Shown piece by piece: positions 32,940 through 44,682 of a stretch of 64,000 bases of DNA. The notes under the pieces are model-generated. The model worked only from the letters and a program-made list of their open reading frames with translations. It ran no database searches and was not told where the DNA came from. The translations under genes were made by a program, and so were the position numbers. The stretch comes from Gambelia wislizenii (Eukaryota; Chordata; Lepidosauria; Squamata; Crotaphytidae). The DNA lies in assembly GCA_030847615.1 (NCBI GenBank), contig JAUMIR010000002.1, positions 116,754,309 through 116,818,308 of the forward strand, in the 5' to 3' direction. Position 1 is the first letter of the stretch. Every line of letters begins with the position of its first letter.

Positions 32940-33790
32940 GAAGACAGAGACAGTGTGCAAACAAAGAAACACAGTGTGCAAACACGAATCAAGGAACATG
33001 AGAGACACTGCAGACTGGGCCAGCCAGAAAAATCAGAAGTAGCAGAACCTGTTATAAACCAACCTAGATACAAAATGTTATCTAAAAACACAGAAATTCT
33101 GGACCAGGCCAACAACTATCATGTCAGAATGCACAGAGAAGCTATTGAAATCCACAAACACCTGGACAACGTCAACAGGAAAGAAGAAACCCTTAAAGTA
33201 AACAAAGTTTGGTTACCAGTCCTGAAAAACACCAAAACCAAAACTCAACACATGCCACGGCCTCATAGACTGGAAAAAACCCACAGAAAACCTATGGATG
33301 TCAGCAGTGAAAGCCTTCAACTTCACAAGGGACTAATGCTTGGAAAATGACTTAGAATTAACAGAATGAAGCTTTCAAAAGGAGCAAACAACAGAACACC
33401 AAGGAGAAAGATTATGGAGAAGCACAAAAGAAATGAGATATTAATCAGACAAAGGAAATTCAGTGACTGAAAAACAGTTAATAGGACAATTCTTACTAAT
33501 AACAATGTCAAGACAATGACCAAGAGAGTGTGTAGGTGACTCAGAACAAAGCTTAAGCCCAGAAGAAGAGAACAAAAAAGGAAAAAGAAAAAGAAAACAT
33601 TCCTTGGAGTCATCCACATTAATATTAAAATCACCCACAATGTCTGGATGCCACTCTGTACTGCATCTGAAGAAGTAGGTTTACATCCATGAAAGCGAAT
33701 GCTAAAATAAAAAACAGTTAGTCTGAAAGGTGCTGCTACATTCCTTTTTCTCCTTCTCGTCCTTCTTTTTAAGTGTAGGGTCACCCCAGA
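32940..33790 (+). pseudogene. Penelope-like element C-terminus (GIY-YIG type)
   Basis: The frame reads 'VQTRIKEHERHCRLGQPEKS', 'VAEPVIN', 'HREAIEIHKHLDNVNRKEET' and 'LKVNKVWLPVLKN'. The pattern 'TRIKEH..CRLG..EKSAVAEH', 'REAIEI.K...N.NR' is the C-terminal half of the GIY-YIG endonuclease of Penelope-like elements. The N-terminal GIY and YIG strands are not recognisable and no RT is present, so the copy is 5' truncated. The 3' region holds a hammerhead-like motif and 'ttagtctgaaaggtgctgct', close to a 3' end common in reptile genomes. The start of homology (about 32940) is approximate. Confidence 0.7.
33661..33712 (+). ncRNA. Hammerhead-ribozyme-like motif in Penelope 3' region
   Basis: 'CTGAAGA' at 33667-33673 fits the hammerhead core CUGANGA. 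A possible helix II ('gtagg' to 'tccat', imperfect) follows, then 'GAAA' at 33691-33694. A three-pair helix III 'AGC-gaat-GCT' ends at U33703 with A33704 in the cleavage-site position. Helix I (flanking 'gcat' and 'aaataa') pairs poorly. Hammerhead motifs are reported in Penelope-like elements. This copy is probably decayed. Confidence 0.5.
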
Positions 33791-36134
33791 GAAAGAAAGT
33801 CAATCAAGAATAAAAATCAGAAATTAAAGTTGAAAATGGGCCAGGTGGTTGGGAAATTAACTGCAATCCACAGGTGCAGAGGCAAAAAAAAAAAAAAAAA
33901 AGCCTCATTGCATGGGCCTCAAAATAAGAGAAACAGTGTGTTGGTGGAAAAGAAAAAAGTTGGAAAAAAAACCCTGCTCCCATCCCCACCCCTTTTTTCT
34001 TGATGTCTTATATTAGAAGAAGGGAAACTACAGAAGGAAAGGGCAAAGGAAGTAGCAGTATAATGGGTGGAGAGCCATGTTTTAGTGATAGCAAGGTGAA
34101 AAGATCTCAAGAGAAATAAATCATGAACAGCAGTAACTTTAGGGACAATTGTGTGACAGTTAAATAAGGAACAAGAGAAGGGAAAGAAAGAAAGGAAAAA
34201 AAGCAGGGAAGCTGGGAAGAAGGAAGACAGAGGGTGGCATCAGATAGGAAGAAACAGAAGAAACAGGGATCACAAAAAAGAAAAAAAAATAGAATGGATT
34301 ACAAATAAAAGGACAATTACTGCCAGAAAAGAAAACAGGTAAGTTGCAAAGAAAAGTATAGAACATTGACATCACTAGTAATGAAAAGCAGGCTCCTCAA
34401 CTGGCTAACAAAAGATACTTTCTGGATCCTCCTTGCAGATGCTGCTGGAACAGCTCTGGTGTGATTTATACCCCATATCTCAAATTGGATGTGAGAAGGT
34501 AGTACCTGGGCCTGAATTTGCCAAGAGGCATCTAGAAGCCAGACAGTAGGCCCACAAGAGAGGTAAGCCCCTGCAGAGGTAGCAACTGCAGCAGCTGGGT
34601 GACACAACTTGCTTTGTAGACAGACACTGGAGAGCCTCTTTAGCTCAGGATCACTCTGAAGATGATATAGTATGTAATTGAGGATTTGTGAATCAGTAAC
34701 TGATTCCCAAAATCATCAGTTTTGCCTATGTGAATTTATGCAGAGAAAGCATATATTGGAAAATATGTACTAGAAAATTACTTACCAGCACATTTTCAGT
34801 ATTTTCGCTGCTCCTAATAATGAAAATCCATGCAAATGAACTTTGTCTGCTAATGATAACATTTTTCAAATAAGCAGCTTTGCAAGAGGTTTTTCTCAGT
34901 TCATGGGAAGCACAAGTTTCAGACTTCTGTTGAACATCTTTTCCCTTCCTCAGCCAAAACAACTATATCCTTTAAAGTGTTAAGTCCATTCAAATACAAA
35001 ATGATTTATAACATAACGCAAAGCTCTCAGAGCAAATCCTCTCTATTCGGAGCAATACTGTTTGCTTGCTTGCTTTCTTCTCCATTATACAGAGTCCTCA
35101 ACTATACAATATAACGCTCCATCAAATACTTCTAATTCTTCCCATTCACAAATACATTTACAGCTGCAGATACTGAAAGCCACTTTATCATTTTCCTCTC
35201 AGATATCTAAGCTCACAGTACAGGATATAGCTATGTTCCAAGTTACCCAAGCAAAGTACTGAAAATTAAGCAAGTGCAATGTGGATTGATTGATGGCTTA
35301 GAAATACCTTCAGGTGGAAGACCTAGAATTTCTATCATAGTTGATGAGACACCGTTGGAATACACAGATGTTGCTGTTAAAACTGTACATACTGCATGTA
35401 CCACACTAGTTTGCATCTCTGCATTACATTGAACAATTGTGTGATAATACATCAGCGTCTTATGTTACAGTTTCCAAATGCTAAGATTATAATTAGCTAC
35501 AGCTGCTTCCAATCTCCAACCTGTGGTACCTAGTTTAGTAATTCTAAAGTAAATAGATTAATATCAGTCAACACCTGGAATTTCATTCCATAAAGATAAT
35601 CATTACAATAATGACCCACTTCAGTGTCACAAATTCCAGTTTATGCATACAACAGTATGACCCACTAATAGTAAGTGTTCATATCCATATTTACAATGAT
35701 AGCAAAGTTTCATACAACTCCCCTGTAATAATCACAATACCCTAGGAAAGATTTCAATTCTTTACAATTATAGAGCGGAGGCCAGTTCTGTGTAAGGATG
35801 AAATTTTGCCTTTATCACTTGTACAGTAACTCTTCTCTTGTGACACAATTTTACCCAAATATTTCACAAATGTCTTCTAAACTGGCAAATCTATTGAGAG
35901 ATTCCAGCTATAATCCTACAATCTATGCAGTGCCTTCAAAAGGCTCTCTTCCTGTTCCTCTAGTATTTTTCCAAACACAATATAATCTGATAAATGAAAA
36001 CTTATAAATAATTCATATCCCCTACACTTTGCTCTATTTATCACTGAAATGTAGTAAGAGCCCCAAGATGCTTTGGGGCATAAGATGAAAGTGATAAAAT
36101 CCATGTAGATAAAATAAATGCTGCTTCTGCTTGA
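33791..36134. other. No gene recognised
   Basis: Holds a poly(A) run at 33885-33901 and a long purine-rich plus strand around 34160-34310. Small frames on both strands show no domain. Confidence 0.45.
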
Positions 36135-36332
36135 CATCCTTTATTGTTTGCCATCAAGCTAACTTCAACTTATAGGAACCTGATTAATAAAAGACCCCAA
36201 AGAGCCCTGGTTATCAATTGCCTTGCTCAGATCTTGCAAACTCAGGGGCATGGCTTTCTTCATTGAATCAATCCACCTGTACTGCAGTCTCCCTCTTTTC
36301 CTACTTCTCTTCTAAGTCCTAGCTCACTAGCT
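36135..36332 (-). repeat. BovB-type LINE relic, 3' side
   Basis: Antisense 'tttgccatcaagctaactt', 'cttgcaaactcaggggcatg' and 'tcaatccacctgtactgcag' match the antisense 3' coding region of BovB-group LINEs as I recall it. It is continuous with 36720-37325 across the hAT MITE. Confidence 0.55.
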
Positions 36333-36719
36333 CAGTGGTTCTTAACCTTTTCTTTACCAGTGGCCCCCTTTAAATATCTTTTGTTGCCATAGACCCCCCA
36401 AGACTTAACTCAAGATTTAATATAATAATAATAATAATAATAATAATAGCACCTGATGATGATACAACCACACCATCCATTAAACCTTCCCTCAGAGGCA
36501 CTGGGGGAGGGAGACTTCTTCCTGCACGTTTGTGGCTGGAGCAGATTGAATGGCAATGCACAGGCCAAGCCAGCTAGCCAGCTTTTGCATTGGCTCCTGT
36601 CACGTGGCCACTCCACTGCGGGGAGGAGGTGGACCAAGCAGCCTTTAAGCCTTCGCAGACCCCCTGTGAGGGCATTGAGGTCCCTAGGGAGTCCGCAGAC
36701 CACAGGTTAAGAACGACTG
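36333..36719. mobile_element. hAT-type MITE
   Basis: Ends 'cagtggttcttaaccttt' and 'caggttaagaacgactg' are inverted repeats of hAT/Charlie type. The flanking octamers 'cactagct' and 'tcctagct' share six of eight bases, a decayed 8-bp target duplication. A (TAA)n run lies at 36421-36448. No transposase is encoded. Confidence 0.78.
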
Positions 36720-37325
36720 TCCTAGCTTTTTTCTGATTTCTTGACTATAGTTTCCATTTTAAATAATGACTGAGACAAGGTATAGAAAAACTTTTAACAA
36801 TTTCAATGTCTTCACCACCCACTTTAAAGTCATGTAAATAGTCTGTAGTCATTGTTTTTGTTATCTTTTCATCATTGGTCATTTCAAGTGCTACAAAATA
36901 GTACTATGGTGTCATCTGCATATCTTAAATTCTTGATGTTCCTTTTGATTTCCACATCTAATTCCTCTGAATTTAATCCCACTTTCTGTATCACATGTGC
37001 TTCATGTAAATTAAACAGGGTGATAAAAGGCCAATGTGAAACTATTCTGGTTCTCCCTATTATCTCCTGACAGCAACCTCTTATCCAGAGTACAGCTTAC
37101 ACATCAGAACAATCCAATGTTGTGGCACTCCCATTTCTTTAACAATCCCTAGATTTTCATTATCTACACAACTAAAGGCCTTGCTGTAATCTATAAAGAA
37201 CAGAATGATTTTCTTCCCAAAATTTTGGTGCACTTCATTAACCAAAGTAATATGAGTTTCAATGTCTGGGATTCTTAATCCATATATGTAAAATATTGAG
37301 CATAATTGACTTGCATGGGAGATCA
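36720..37325 (-). pseudogene. BovB-type (RTE) LINE RT relic
   Basis: The minus strand reads 'FIDYSKAFSCVDNENLGIVK' and 'EMGVPQHWIVLMCKLYSG' near 37190-37080. This is the RT block with the first catalytic Asp, in the form typical of BovB-group LINEs ('FIDYSKAFDCVDHEKLW'). Further on, the minus strand includes 'DMQMTPYYF', where an intact element has the ADDT-type catalytic block. Many stops show great age. BovB is the presumed mobilising partner of Sauria SINEs, of which this window has three relatives. Confidence 0.75.
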
Positions 37326-37330
37326 GTGCA

Positions 37331-38020
37331 ATACTCTCATGGTTAGTACAATCTGTAATGATTCATTTTTATTCTTCTACTTGCACTGCTTTGAATACAG
37401 ATTTGCCTAGCATGCACCACCGTTGCTTCCACATGCACATCAGACATCAGTACAAGTAAGTACATCTTTTTCGTGTTCTCTGACGAGGAAAATGCTGGAG
37501 AACTCAAATTAACCAATGCCCTTCTTAAAAAAGTTTGTATAACTGTCAACACATATTCCAGCATTTAGTAAGATGATTACAACACGAATGGTTATCCTTT
37601 GTACTAAGCTAACCAAACACAAAGTTTATTTGAATGTCTTTGGTGCTGTAAATTTAGTTTTCTGGAATAACATTAGAATTTAAAGTCTAGAATTATGAGA
37701 GTATTAAGAACTTAAATAAAAATTGTACATACAGACCACATTTAATAATGCTAATGACAAACTGTCCATTTGTCAGAATGGTGTGCAATACGGTATTTGT
37801 TTTTATTTCAGTCACAGAAGTATTTCAATGTGTATACTCACCCTCTATTGCTGACAACTGCCTTTTTCAAGTGAATATAATTAGCAGGAAAAATCCCCTG
37901 GAAACAGAAAATCATTACTGTTATTTGAGTAAGAAATACAAGTATAGCTTAACCACATATTTAATCAAACAATTTGCTAACTAGTAAATGATCAGAAATC
38001 CTGAAATCAATAAATGTATG
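37331..38020. other. No gene recognised
   Basis: AT-rich sequence with short frames only (for example 37748-37984, 78 codons, no domain). Confidence 0.45.
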
Positions 38021-38022
38021 TA

Positions 38023-38227
38023 CACTTGTCTCTTCATATTCACTGGGGTTTGGTTCCAGGACCCCCCGTGGATACTAAAATCCGTGAATACTCGAGTCCC
38101 ATTATATGCAATGGCATAGCAAAATAGTGTCCCTTATATAAGATGGCAAAATCAAGGTTTGCTTTTTGGATTATTATTTTTAAAGAATATTTTCAATACC
38201 AAATCCGTGGATATGGAGGAACACCTG
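38023..38227. mobile_element. Tigger-like MITE
   Basis: Between TA at 38021 and TA at 38228. Ends 'cacttgtctcttcatattc' and 'ggatatggaggaacacctg' are diverged inverted repeats. The interior 'cttatataagatggcaaaat' is shared with 40616 (same orientation) and with 15926 and 43773 (opposite orientation). Confidence 0.8.
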
Positions 38228-38580
38228 TACTTTAATAAATGAGCCATTTAAAAACGTTCATTTTAAAAATTCCCAAAGCAAACAATAAGTTTACACAATC
38301 AAAACATATAACTTAAAATACCTACAGCCTGACTATACATATTTACTTTGCCAAAAAAATTCTCTGAACATCCTAACTTTTTAAAACAGCCAGCTCACTA
38401 TAGTTTTCTTTAGTTTAAATTGCTTTAAAATACTAACATTGGAAATAAAAACCTCAAAATTATTATGTGTGGGGCATTAATTATCACTAGTGGTAAATAA
38501 ATTACCACCACTACTGGTAAACTGCTCCTTACTGGTTAGCCAGGGTTTCAGAGAATTCTGGCTTACTCTGATTCCTAGCC

Positions 38581-38765
38581 ACGTTGTTGTTGTTGTTATT
38601 GCTGTGTGCCTTCAAGTTTTTTCTGACTTATGGTAACCCTATCACAAGCAAATCACTCACTTTCAGCCTCAGAAAACCCCAAGGCCACCCAGTAGGTAAG
38701 CGGGGATTCGAATCCTGGTCTCCAGAGTCGTAGTCTTGTGCTCAAACCACTAAATCACACTGGAC
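38581..38765 (-). mobile_element. Sauria-type tRNA-headed SINE, antisense
   Basis: Tail 'gtgtgccttcaagtttttt' and 'gacttatggtaaccctatca', then 'aaggccacccagtagg', then the antisense head with a good B box ('gggattcgaatcctgg') and 'gtagtcttgtgctcaaacca'. The TTG run at 38584-38598 forms its 3' tail. A middle piece present in the 22267 copy is deleted here. Confidence 0.8.
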
Positions 38766-39128
38766 TTAGATTTATAATCATGGCCATTTTAACTCTCCCA
38801 GATATCAATTCACCTTATTTGTATCTAGCTTTGTTTGGTTCATGCCTATTTTGTATAAATACAATGGAATGCACCTACTTTTAATTAAATACTTCTGTGT
38901 GAAAGAAAGTTCTAAAAAGAAAGTGCAGGTTCAGATTCCTAAGTTTATATACAAACGCACATCAAGGGATATACAGATATTTTTTTCAATAATGCCAGCT
39001 TCATCCTGTGATTTTGATATTATTTATTTAAATTTTTATACCACCCTTCAGCAAATCTTTCAACAATACGATGTGTTGTTGTATATATCTATTTATTCTA
39101 CTTGGGCCTCTTTTTTAGGTTGTACCCA
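38766..39128. other. No gene recognised
   Basis: Contains 'tttatttaaatttttatacc' near 39025, a LINE/SINE tail-like scrap. The plus-strand frame 38842-39141 shows no domain. Confidence 0.4.
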
Positions 39129-39660
39129 TGTCAGGAAATGACATGGATGTGACCACAAGATGGAGCTGTAAGCTTAGTAATGAAAGTAGTTAAGCTCCAG
39201 TGGCAGGTGTGTGTGTGTGAGTCAGCACTTGAGAGTATGCACACCTGAGATGCCTGATGTAACAGGCATTGTTTAACTGCCTATAAAAAGGAGATTGGAA
39301 TTATCTCCAGTGTGGGTTTGTTGTGGATGGTGGTTGGTGAAGCAGTTTGTTGGTTTGAGAGAGATTTATGAGTATTAGAGATGGCTGTCCTATACTCTGT
39401 ATATATATTGTAAATATACTGCAAACAAAGATTAAAGCCCTCAAGTTGAGTGAAGGCTGGTTTGTTGCTGTCTTTATTTGGCAAGCCAGAGCTCAAGGCA
39501 GTGTGCTGGGGTGTAAGAATTTTTCCTTCTCAGCCTGAAGTCTTTTTCAGAAGTCTCTCCAGAAACCTTCTCCTTGGCGTCCTGTCAACATGGAACAACT
39601 CTGCAGGTGGTCGTGGTGGACACAGCGTGTTTTTCTTCGCCCCAACAACTCATACCTTCC
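39129..39660 (+). mobile_element. Possible solo LTR
   Basis: Starts 'TGTCAGGAAATGACA', then a TATA box 'ctataaaaagga' (about 39281) followed 130-150 bases later by 'gattaaagccctc', a weak polyadenylation-like site, and T/G-rich sequence. The layout resembles the U3-R-U5 of an LTR. I could not fix the right end or a 5-bp target duplication, and no internal domain is adjacent. Confidence 0.4.
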
Positions 39661-40613
39661 AGGTTGTACTAGATTATTAACTTTATTTTAAACAGTATTT
39701 AAATTGTTCTTAATAGGATATTGATTGTGCTACAGATTACAGAATATGATATTGACAAAGTGACTGTAGTCAATGGAATAGTCGTTAGCACCATTAATAT
39801 CACTGCTTTCCCCGTAAATTATAGTTCACTTTGTGGTTAGCTGCTGAATTTCAGTGGCAAACTGCAAAGCAAATCATTCTGGGGAGAAAAAAAGTCTTGG
39901 GAGAACTGGGGACCACCAAAAAAAAGGGCTTGAGGGTACATTTTGTTCTATCCCATCTCCCACACAGTCTTTAGAAATATCATACTAAAATATTGTACTT
40001 GCTCATTTTATGGTGTATTAATTTGATGCACTTAATGGTTTTTGTGTATGCTGCTTTGAGGCAACATAAAACTGAATGGCAGTGTAGCAATACATTAATT
40101 GAATAAATAATGTTTTATTAAACAGTTTCTAAATCTATTTATACCCTGTCTTTTAGCCTAGATGTATGCTCCTTACACTTTACAGTCATGTTTCACAGAA
40201 CGAAAAAGAACTATTTTAAATGGCTGGTGTGACAACAAATTGCTGAATATCACAGCAACAAGAAAAGCAACACAGTGTTATTGCAGCATGAGATTCATCT
40301 GCCCATCTTATTTCACAAGATTCATTGGAAGGGTTAGATATGGGTATAATACCATGAAAACTGTAAGTGCAGTTTTAATTTACACTGAGAAAAAGTCTAC
40401 TTTTTAAAATCGTATTACACACTAGTCACAGCATTGGTTGCCTTGTTTCCATATGGTTATTGTTCAGCAATTTATCCTACATTTGTATTTTTCTTCCAGG
40501 AGTTCTTTCCAGCATGACTAATTTCACCCAGAAGTCCATAGTACAAAGAATTATCTAAAAGTGAAAAATGGGATAGGCTGGAGATTTTGTTACAGTACAA
40601 AATTGAAATAAAT
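39661..40613. other. No gene recognised
   Basis: AT-rich sequence. The plus-strand frame 40162-40407 (81 codons) has no recognisable domain. Confidence 0.45.
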
Positions 40614-40615
40614 TA

Positions 40616-40839
40616 CAGTTGTATATTCGCTGAGGTTTGGTTCCAGGACCCCCCATGGATACCAAAATCCATGAATACTCAAGTCCCATTATATGCAATG
40701 GCATAGCAAAATGGTGTCCCTTATATAAGATGGCAAAATCAAGGTTTGCTTTTTGGATTATTATTTTTTAAAAAATATTTTCAAGCCATGAATACTTAAA
40801 TCTGTGGATACCAAATCCTTGGATACGGAGGGACAACTG
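40616..40839. mobile_element. Tigger-like MITE
   Basis: Between TA at 40614 and TA at 40840. Ends 'cagttgtatattcgctgag' and 'ggatacggagggacaactg' are inverted repeats. The body matches 38023. Confidence 0.83.
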
Positions 40840-40841
40840 TA

Positions 40842-43030
40842 TTTGCTTTTGTGGCAGCCTGCTGGTTACAAAGGTAATTGTAGCATATCTCAATGATTCT
40901 TACGGTAGGATTTTGAAGACCCTGCTCACATTGAGACACTATAGTTTGGAAGACTGGGAATGAGCAACAGCCTTGTGCATTTCCTCCTACTTATCAAATG
41001 GGCCTTAATGTTTACAAAAGTATAAGCAGCCTTAATAATACAGACAAATATTCTACTAGAATTTGTAACAGCACAGAAAGGAATTTCTCATATTATTTCA
41101 TATTGCCCATTATCTAATAGGCAACTAGATAGCAAGAATCCCATGTGGAAAACAAGCAAAAAGCTCTCTTCCCCTTCTGAGGTAACAGAGGTATGTATGT
41201 GCAAGTAGGATAGTAAAATTTGTTAGTCAGTTACTAACTCCCAGATCTATTTGCAGGACTATCTCAATATGTTGTTGTTGTTGTTGTTAAAAGCAGATTC
41301 TAGACTCACTTTTATGCTGGGTTTCTTTAAAGAAAGTCCTCTATACCATCCTGAAAGACAACAAAATAAACCACATTAAAAGAGATGCATATTTTGTATG
41401 AAAATATAAAGTTAATATTTAAGAACTCTACTCCTACTCAGTTACCATTCGTATTCATGTGCATATCCTAGCAACATCCCTATTTAGAGCCCTGTGGCTC
41501 TTCTTTAAGAAAGGAAAGGGGGAAAAAAGAACCAAATGGTTTATAGGATATATGGGTTTTACCTAGATGGTGAAAAAAAAATCCTCTTGCAATGTGAGGG
41601 AAATACCTTTTGTCCAGATGAGCTCCCACAGAGATTCACCATATTCAAAAAGAGGGTGGGCTAAAAAATCCAAGTACTTCGCAATAACAGCCTTCACTGT
41701 TTATCACTTAAGTTTTTTTTTAAAAAAATACATGAAAATGTGCATTCCAGCACATTTGAACAACAGATTCGAATTGGGGCACTTCCCAGAAGTCAAAATG
41801 TGATTGGGTAGACGTGTGTGAGGGCGAGCTTGCCAATGACAAAGTGGCCAGACCACCATCGTTGATTTTTACAGAAGTGGTTGTGAGCGATTTTCAAGAG
41901 TCAGAGGAGTTTTCTTAAAAAAAAAAAAGCAGAAGATCACTTTGATTTAACAAGCAGGGAGGGAAATGGAGCTTTGGGGGAATAATAATGCATGTACTTC
42001 ACTGACAGACACCATCTTTACTCATGAACATGCTCCGTGTGAACTTCAAACATGGATAGCTTCCCATGCCAGCGATCTTGCAAATGTATCATGGAGACAA
42101 ATGAACGCTGCTGTGATGGTGAGTTAACACGCTATTTTCTGCAATTAATTCGCCTGTCTAGCTGAGCCCATGGATTAATACCCACCCTCATTGCCCGCAA
42201 AGAGATTTTTCTTATAAGTGAATGGCTTCAACTTGCCATATCAAATAGCAGGATGAATAGCCCAAAAGACAATGTCAAACACTTATGTCATAAGGTACAA
42301 TAGGTGGAAAACCTACACACTTTACACAAATTGCAGTATCTACCAGTCCTATACACAATTGCTGGGGGATTTAAGGGGCAGCAACCCTCCAAAATCCCCT
42401 GCTGGGATTCATAGTTATGTTGTCAGGTATGTAGGTTATCTGTTTGGGAATAGGGTGCACAACGTCAGACTACCCAGGCTGATTCCTCTAAAAAGGGCAA
42501 TAACTACCATTCATCACATCATAAGATAGCAGATACATGGTTAAAACTGGTACTACTTAGTAGAAATCAGCTTCCTGCAACTTAAAATATCTTATCTGAC
42601 TGTTTTATCTCAGGCCAATCCAAAATCACAACATTTCACGTGCTTAGGTTCATTAACAATTTCTACTGTACTGAATAAAGCAAAGCATACCTGGCATTTA
42701 TATTGCAATTCCAAAAATGTACTGGCATTTCTGTTTTTGTGGGGTCATTGTGTAAAAAAGCCAGCATAATTAGCAGCAGCAAGCAGATGTGTCGCCACTG
42801 AGTTCCAAAGTAATAAGACTGCTAGAATAAAAAATGAATAGCACACAGAAGAAAGTCCTCAGTTGGGTAATTCTAAAACCTTTAAAGCTTGCAAAGAAAA
42901 TGAATCGTGTGTTACTATTTAAAGGAAAGGTCATAAACAAAAGAGATACTAAAATGTGACACTTGGAGGGGCAGTAGTATTGAGCATACTAAGAGCATAA
43001 ACATGGAACCAAAGTGTTTGCATGTTCCAG
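40842..43030. other. No gene recognised
   Basis: A TTG run at 41271-41289, an A-rich block at 41920 and AT-rich sequence throughout. Small frames at 41567-41803 and 42272-42529 have no domain I know. Confidence 0.45.
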
Positions 43031-43682
43031 CCAAAACACAAGTTGCTTGCATGTAACTGTGGTTCTTCAAATGGTCATCTGTTACATTCACATATATGAG
43101 TGAATATTTAAGAGCTGTGTAGCTTTTTAGTGGGAACACTGCTTTCACTACCTCCACTGGGAGTGTTTCTGAATGAAAGCTACAGTATTCTGCCTCAGTT
43201 TTCTGTCTGCCACATGATATTTTGAGCAGGGTAGATGTGAGAATAACGGAAGGAGGGTCGGTTGTGACAGCTCAAAGAAAAATATTCAAAGAACCACTGT
43301 TACAGATACACAACTTGTTCCTTCTCTTTGTAGTCTTCTGTGATTTACGGTACACATCTGAGTTACCAGAAAACTGACTTACTGGAGGAAGGCAGATCAA
43401 GCAAAAATTGATGACAAAACATGTCATCCAAATGATGCATCATCTCTAGCCCCAAGCTCCAGATGATGTATGTTATGAAGGCTACAGACTGATCTGCACA
43501 AGTCCAGGGGAGGAACTCCCCTCAGAAGAGCCACTGATGTTGCACCTGTTCTTGTAGTATGGCCTTGCAAAAGTTATGCCACCCACAGATTGTCAAGGTG
43601 ACAAACTAGGGAAATAGTCTTAAATACTCATTTAGTCAGACCTTGCAATGAAATGGGAAACCTTATTTGTCCCTACCATGAC
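43031..43682 (-). mobile_element. DIRS terminal fragment (third copy)
   Basis: 'gcatgtaactgtggttcttc', 'aatggtcatctgttacattc' at the left, and 'aagaaccactgttacag' with 'cttctctttgtagtcttctg' about 230 bases later, repeat the layout of the left end plus internal complementary region at 58375-58690. The following bases resemble the recombinase 3' region of that element ('ggaggaactcccctcagaag' versus 'gagggacccctctcaagaag'). No long frame survives. It ends where the L1 fragment at 43698 is inserted. Confidence 0.6.
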
Positions 43683-43697
43683 AAAATAAAATTTTCT

Positions 43698-44667
43698 TTT
43701 TTAAAATTTTGTTAATTTTATAATCATACATTATAATATTCAATCAATACTTATTTAGTAAAACACATGATACAGTTGTCCCTCCACATTCACGGATTTG
43801 GCATTCACGGTTTTAAGTATTCACAGCTTGAAAATATTCTTTAAAAAATAGTAATCCAAAAACCAAGCCTTGATTTTGCCATCTTATATAAGGGACACCA
43901 TTTTGCTATGCCACTGCCTATAAAGGGACTTGACTATTCACGGATTTGGATATTTATGGGGGGTCCTGGAACCAAACCCCAGCGAATGTGAAGGGACAAC
44001 TGTATTACCATAAGCATCACAATTTTTCTATTAACTAATTTCAAAAGTTAACATAAATTCTTTACTATGATTCTTAAGAATATTAATTCCCCTACCCCCC
44101 TCCCACCTCAGTGCTCCCCTTCACCGGAGCCATTATCCCTTACCTAATCTTTCCAGAATCTCATTTCTTCTTGTGGAGGTAACCTCCCATCTTGTGTCTG
44201 TAACACTTTTTTAACAAATACTTTCCATATTTTATCAAAATCACTTTCTTTCCAACTTCCTCTTCTTACTTTAATTCTACATGTTAACTTATCATTTATT
44301 GCCAAACTTCTTTATACCACTCTTCCACTTGTACATTTATTTGCATATTCCAATATCTTGCTATAATTAATCTTGCTGCTGTTAATAAATGTGTTATTAA
44401 ATCCTTTTCTGCTTGGTTCCCATTCTCTCCATTATAAATTGACATCAGTGCTATACTCGGTTTCTTTTCTATATTTATATTTAAAATATACTCTATTTCT
44501 ATAAAGACCATTTCCCAAAACTGCTGTACAAATGTACAATTCCACCACATATGCATATATGTACCTATTTCTCGACAACCTCTCCAACAATATTTAGAGT
44601 TATTCTTGTCTATATTATGCAATCTTGCTGGTGTCAAATACCATCTTCATATTATTTTATAATAACA
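43698..44667 (-). mobile_element. 5'-truncated L1 copy with target duplication
   Basis: An exact 15-bp repeat 'aaaataaaattttct' flanks it (43683-43697 and 44668-44682). The minus-strand frame 44637-44296 encodes the ORF2 C-terminus with 'CWRGCREIGTYMHMWWNC', almost identical to 31657-31995 of the long L1. The 3' UTR includes the antisense of 'ggtgaaggggagcactgagg'. A Tigger-like MITE lies inside. This is a sister copy of the 26496-32368 element. Confidence 0.92.
43773..44002. mobile_element. Tigger-like MITE inside L1
   Basis: Ends 'cagttgtccctccacattca' and 'gaatgtgaagggacaactg' lie between TA at 43771 and TA at 44003. The L1 3' UTR reads on across it, so the MITE is younger than this L1 copy. 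Confidence 0.88.
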
Positions 44668-44682
44668 AAAATAAAATTTTCT

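Noticed and set aside
36421..36448. TAA microsatellite as a functional repeat
   Set aside because: Simple expansion inside a hAT MITE.
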